From Nematopogon swammerdamellus (Eukaryota > Arthropoda > Insecta > Lepidoptera > Adelidae), in assembly GCA_946902875.1 (NCBI GenBank), contig OX336348.1:12735741-12799740 (forward strand): a stretch of 64,000 nt of DNA, written 5' to 3'. Below, one piece after another: positions 62,046-64,000 of the stretch. The stretch's first letter is position 1. Every line of letters begins with the position of its first letter. Both the position numbers and the translations under genes were made by a program. The notes beneath the pieces were generated by a model. It did no database searches and was not told where the DNA came from. It worked only from the letters and a program-made list of their open reading frames with translations.

Positions 62046-62130
62046 TTTATCATTTATTTTCGACTCCATCATTGTCAACATCATAAACATCCTCTTTAAG
62101 TTCAACACCATCAAGATTAGCACCTTCTAG

Positions 62131-62240
62131 CCTCCAACGGTCAAGCGGTCACGCATCCAAGTACTGACTGCGCCCAGGTGTGCTTATGATTACGACCGAC
62201 AGTCGATCGATCGCACCACTGAGCTACCGACGTTGACAAA
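62131..62240 (-). mobile_element. SINE head, divergent tRNA/5S-like copy
   Basis: On the minus strand TCGGTAGCTCAGTGGTGCG (A box) is followed by GTACTTGGATGCGTGACCGC, closer to 5S rRNA box C than the copy at 1-466. No body or tail is recognisable. Intronic relative to the Ig/FN3 gene. Confidence 0.65.
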
Positions 62241-62314
62241 AAGAGTCTTGGCGCATCATCTCTTTGACGCTTACACAAATTTGTCTTTTTAAGGTTTTAA
62301 GAGTTTTCATAAGT

Positions 62315-62810
62315 TTTTAGGGTTCCGTGCCTCAAAAGAGGAAAAAAAACTGAACCCTTATAGGATCACTTTGTTGTCCGTCTGTCTGTCTGGCTGGCTG
62401 GCTGTCTGTCTGTCTGTCTGTCAAGACCTTTTTTCTCAGAAACGGGTAGAAGTATCAAGTTAAAATTAATATCAAATACATCTACGTTTCCTCGGAGGTG
62501 TAAAAAATGTAAGCTTGTAAGTCAACGCAATCATGATGTGACTTACACAGATTTTTTTAAGTCACTATTAGCAAATCAAATCAAAACCTATAGAGTACAT
62601 CCCGTTATCCTAGAATCATGAAATTTGGTAAGAAGCAAGGTCTCACAAGTCACAGCACAAGTAAAGGAAAAAATCCGAAAATTGTAAATTTATAGTTATG
62701 TGACATTAAAAAATTGTTTTTATTGTTTTTTATGTCAAGGACCCTTTTTCTCAGGAACGGATCAAGATAATTAATTTAAATTAATATAAAATACTAAGAT
62801 CTACGATCTC
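62315..62810 (+). repeat. AGGGTTCCGT-type interspersed repeat with (TCTG)n
   Basis: AGGGTTCCGTGCCTCAAAAG, CTGAACCCTTATAGGATCAC, a (GTCT)/(GGCT)n run (62377-62422) and CTTTTTCTCAG appear in order; the CTTTTTCTCAG part recurs near 62745. I recognise this as an abundant lepidopteran repeat, probably a MITE. Boundaries approximate. Confidence 0.55.
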
Positions 62811-63728
62811 TTTAACCACTTTTCACCAATTTCACTCACCTATCTTCACACTTCATCACTTTTCCGATATCACTTCCTATAACGCTATTCACTTATCGCT
62901 ACTCCCTACGAGTTGGATTTTTTTTCCTATTAGCACTATTGAATATATAAAACCTTTATGTCCTGAACCTGCCTACTATTACTTTTACATAGATCTTATA
63001 CTAATCTGTTATTTCACCCAGATACCGAACTAGCCTTAATTTTACCACATATCTTGGTCTCAAATCGACACCGCCACGAACTACATTTTTCTTCCATTTT
63101 TTTTAAAACCCTACCTAGGTATCCCAGATTTGGATAGAATCTATCCTGGTCTTAAGGCCCCACTATGACGTTTCCAGCCTCCCGTCAAAGTATTACACTA
63201 TTATTTATACTTCACCCATTAGGTATCGTCAATTAATTATTCCGAAATTCCCCGCTACCGTGAGTAACCTCTAAAATAAAACATGGCCTGCGTTTAGCAT
63301 TCAAGTGATCTCGAGGTAAACTCAAACAATGTATACAAACGTGTACACTGAGTTAAGTGGAAATGGACCCTGTATCTTCTTCTTTTCAAGGAAGCGTTGT
63401 GTAACCGTATTCCTAACCATTGTTCTTCGACTTCTTATTCTAACTGAATCAGTGGCGGCTTTGACCAATAAATTTTAGTGAGGCGACTAAAAATCCACCT
63501 ATATAATAGCTATTATTTTTTTAATGTTGTATTGCAGTTTTCATTTCGAGGACAAGACATGCCCAAAATCTAGCAATAAATGAACATCCACGTTGATTGC
63601 GTTAATTAATGTGTATAAGACAGATAAATATAACATAGAAATTAATAAAACTTCATATAGCTTATCAATAAACCCTAGGTTCTACACTACGAAACGAACG
63701 AACAAAAAGTTAGTTTTGTTTAAATGTG
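62811..63728. other. No gene seen
   Basis: AT-rich DNA, presumably intronic or upstream of the Ig/FN3 exons. I looked for further minus-strand Ig or FN3 exons and found none. Confidence 0.5.
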
Positions 63729-64000
63729 TTTTTTTAATGGTAACTGAAACGGTTAGCTATTTCAACTACAGCATCCGTGATGTCAGCCCATAACACCGGG
63801 TGAACTAGGTGCCATGTCAGTGTTTCCCTTCATTTCATGTCGGCTACACTGAACTGGACGGAAAACACGAACTATTTATGTACATAGCAACTACTTATGT
63901 ACATCGCCGTTTCGACCGACGTTTCATTCAGTGCGGTGGTATCAACCCGATGGGGGGGGGGGGGGGGGGTTAAACCCTACCACCTAGTAAGGTAAGAAGA
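63729..64000 (-). mobile_element. SINE, cut by window end
   Basis: T-run, 3' body and middle in minus orientation, with a small duplication of TATGTACAT (63878-63905) and a G homopolymer at 63952-63969 where other copies read CCCGGCCGGG. The head lies beyond the window. Confidence 0.88.

Overview
The window is repeat-dense insect DNA, most likely from a moth or butterfly. This rests on three exons of an intron-containing Ig/fibronectin-III muscle-type gene, a mariner with a GGTCCTTACC inverted terminus, BEL/Pao and jockey/CR1-like retroelements, and interspersed repeats I recognise as typical of Lepidoptera. I see no bacterial features. The only host gene I can support is on the minus strand at 56.4-62.0 kb, a twitchin/projectin-like gene. 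Almost everything else is mobile DNA in layers, so target-site duplications (TSDs) and reading frames were used to work out order.

Layout: 1-0.47 kb, a SINE with a tRNA/5S-like head. 0.47-2.7 kb, decayed Maverick/Polinton-adintovirus-like genes (integrase tail, phospholipase A2-like, adenain-like protease, capsid-like) cut by a 292-bp MITE. 2.7-6.2 kb, a non-LTR element (minus), with a second inverted copy at 12.4-14.6 kb. 7.4-8.6 kb, a BEL/Pao gag remnant. 8.6-11.8 kb, a Mutator-like (MULE) transposon with 216-bp inverted ends and an intact FLYWCH-MULE transposase. 14.6-17.1 kb, SINE and non-LTR remnants with a PHD/FP-type ORF1. 17.2-18.4 kb, a 5'-truncated RNase H-bearing non-LTR element whose empty target survives at 26.3 kb. 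18.5-19.5 kb, degenerate tandem repeats and a possible solo LTR. 19.7-25.4 kb, a jockey-like element whose ORF1 is split by a hAT element, itself split by a TA-flanked MITE. 26.7-28.6 kb, a third CR1/jockey-like RT. 29.1-29.7 kb, a GC-rich minisatellite. 30.0-36.1 kb, three more non-LTR pieces, one nearly complete.

36.88-51.22 kb holds the clearest structure: LTR-internal-LTR-internal-LTR, two full BEL/Pao elements sharing the middle LTR, period exactly 6,890 bp, with one outer 5-bp TSD (CAGAC). Both copies encode the same intact Gag-Pol. To its right are a 10-bp-periodic hairpin (51.4-51.7 kb) and a 2.6-kb array of 95/99-bp satellite units (52.6-55.2 kb) of the same family as the 29-kb array.

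The last 8 kb carry the host exons. One intron grew from 217 bp to 4,820 bp when a hAT-like element landed 12 nt inside the 5' splice site. That element later received SINEs and a TA-flanked element that itself contains a mariner. I found no conventional undescribed gene system. The most notable items are the three-LTR tandem, the nested insertions with recoverable empty-site logic, the tRNA/5S SINE, the periodic hairpin and the MULE with near-identical ends.
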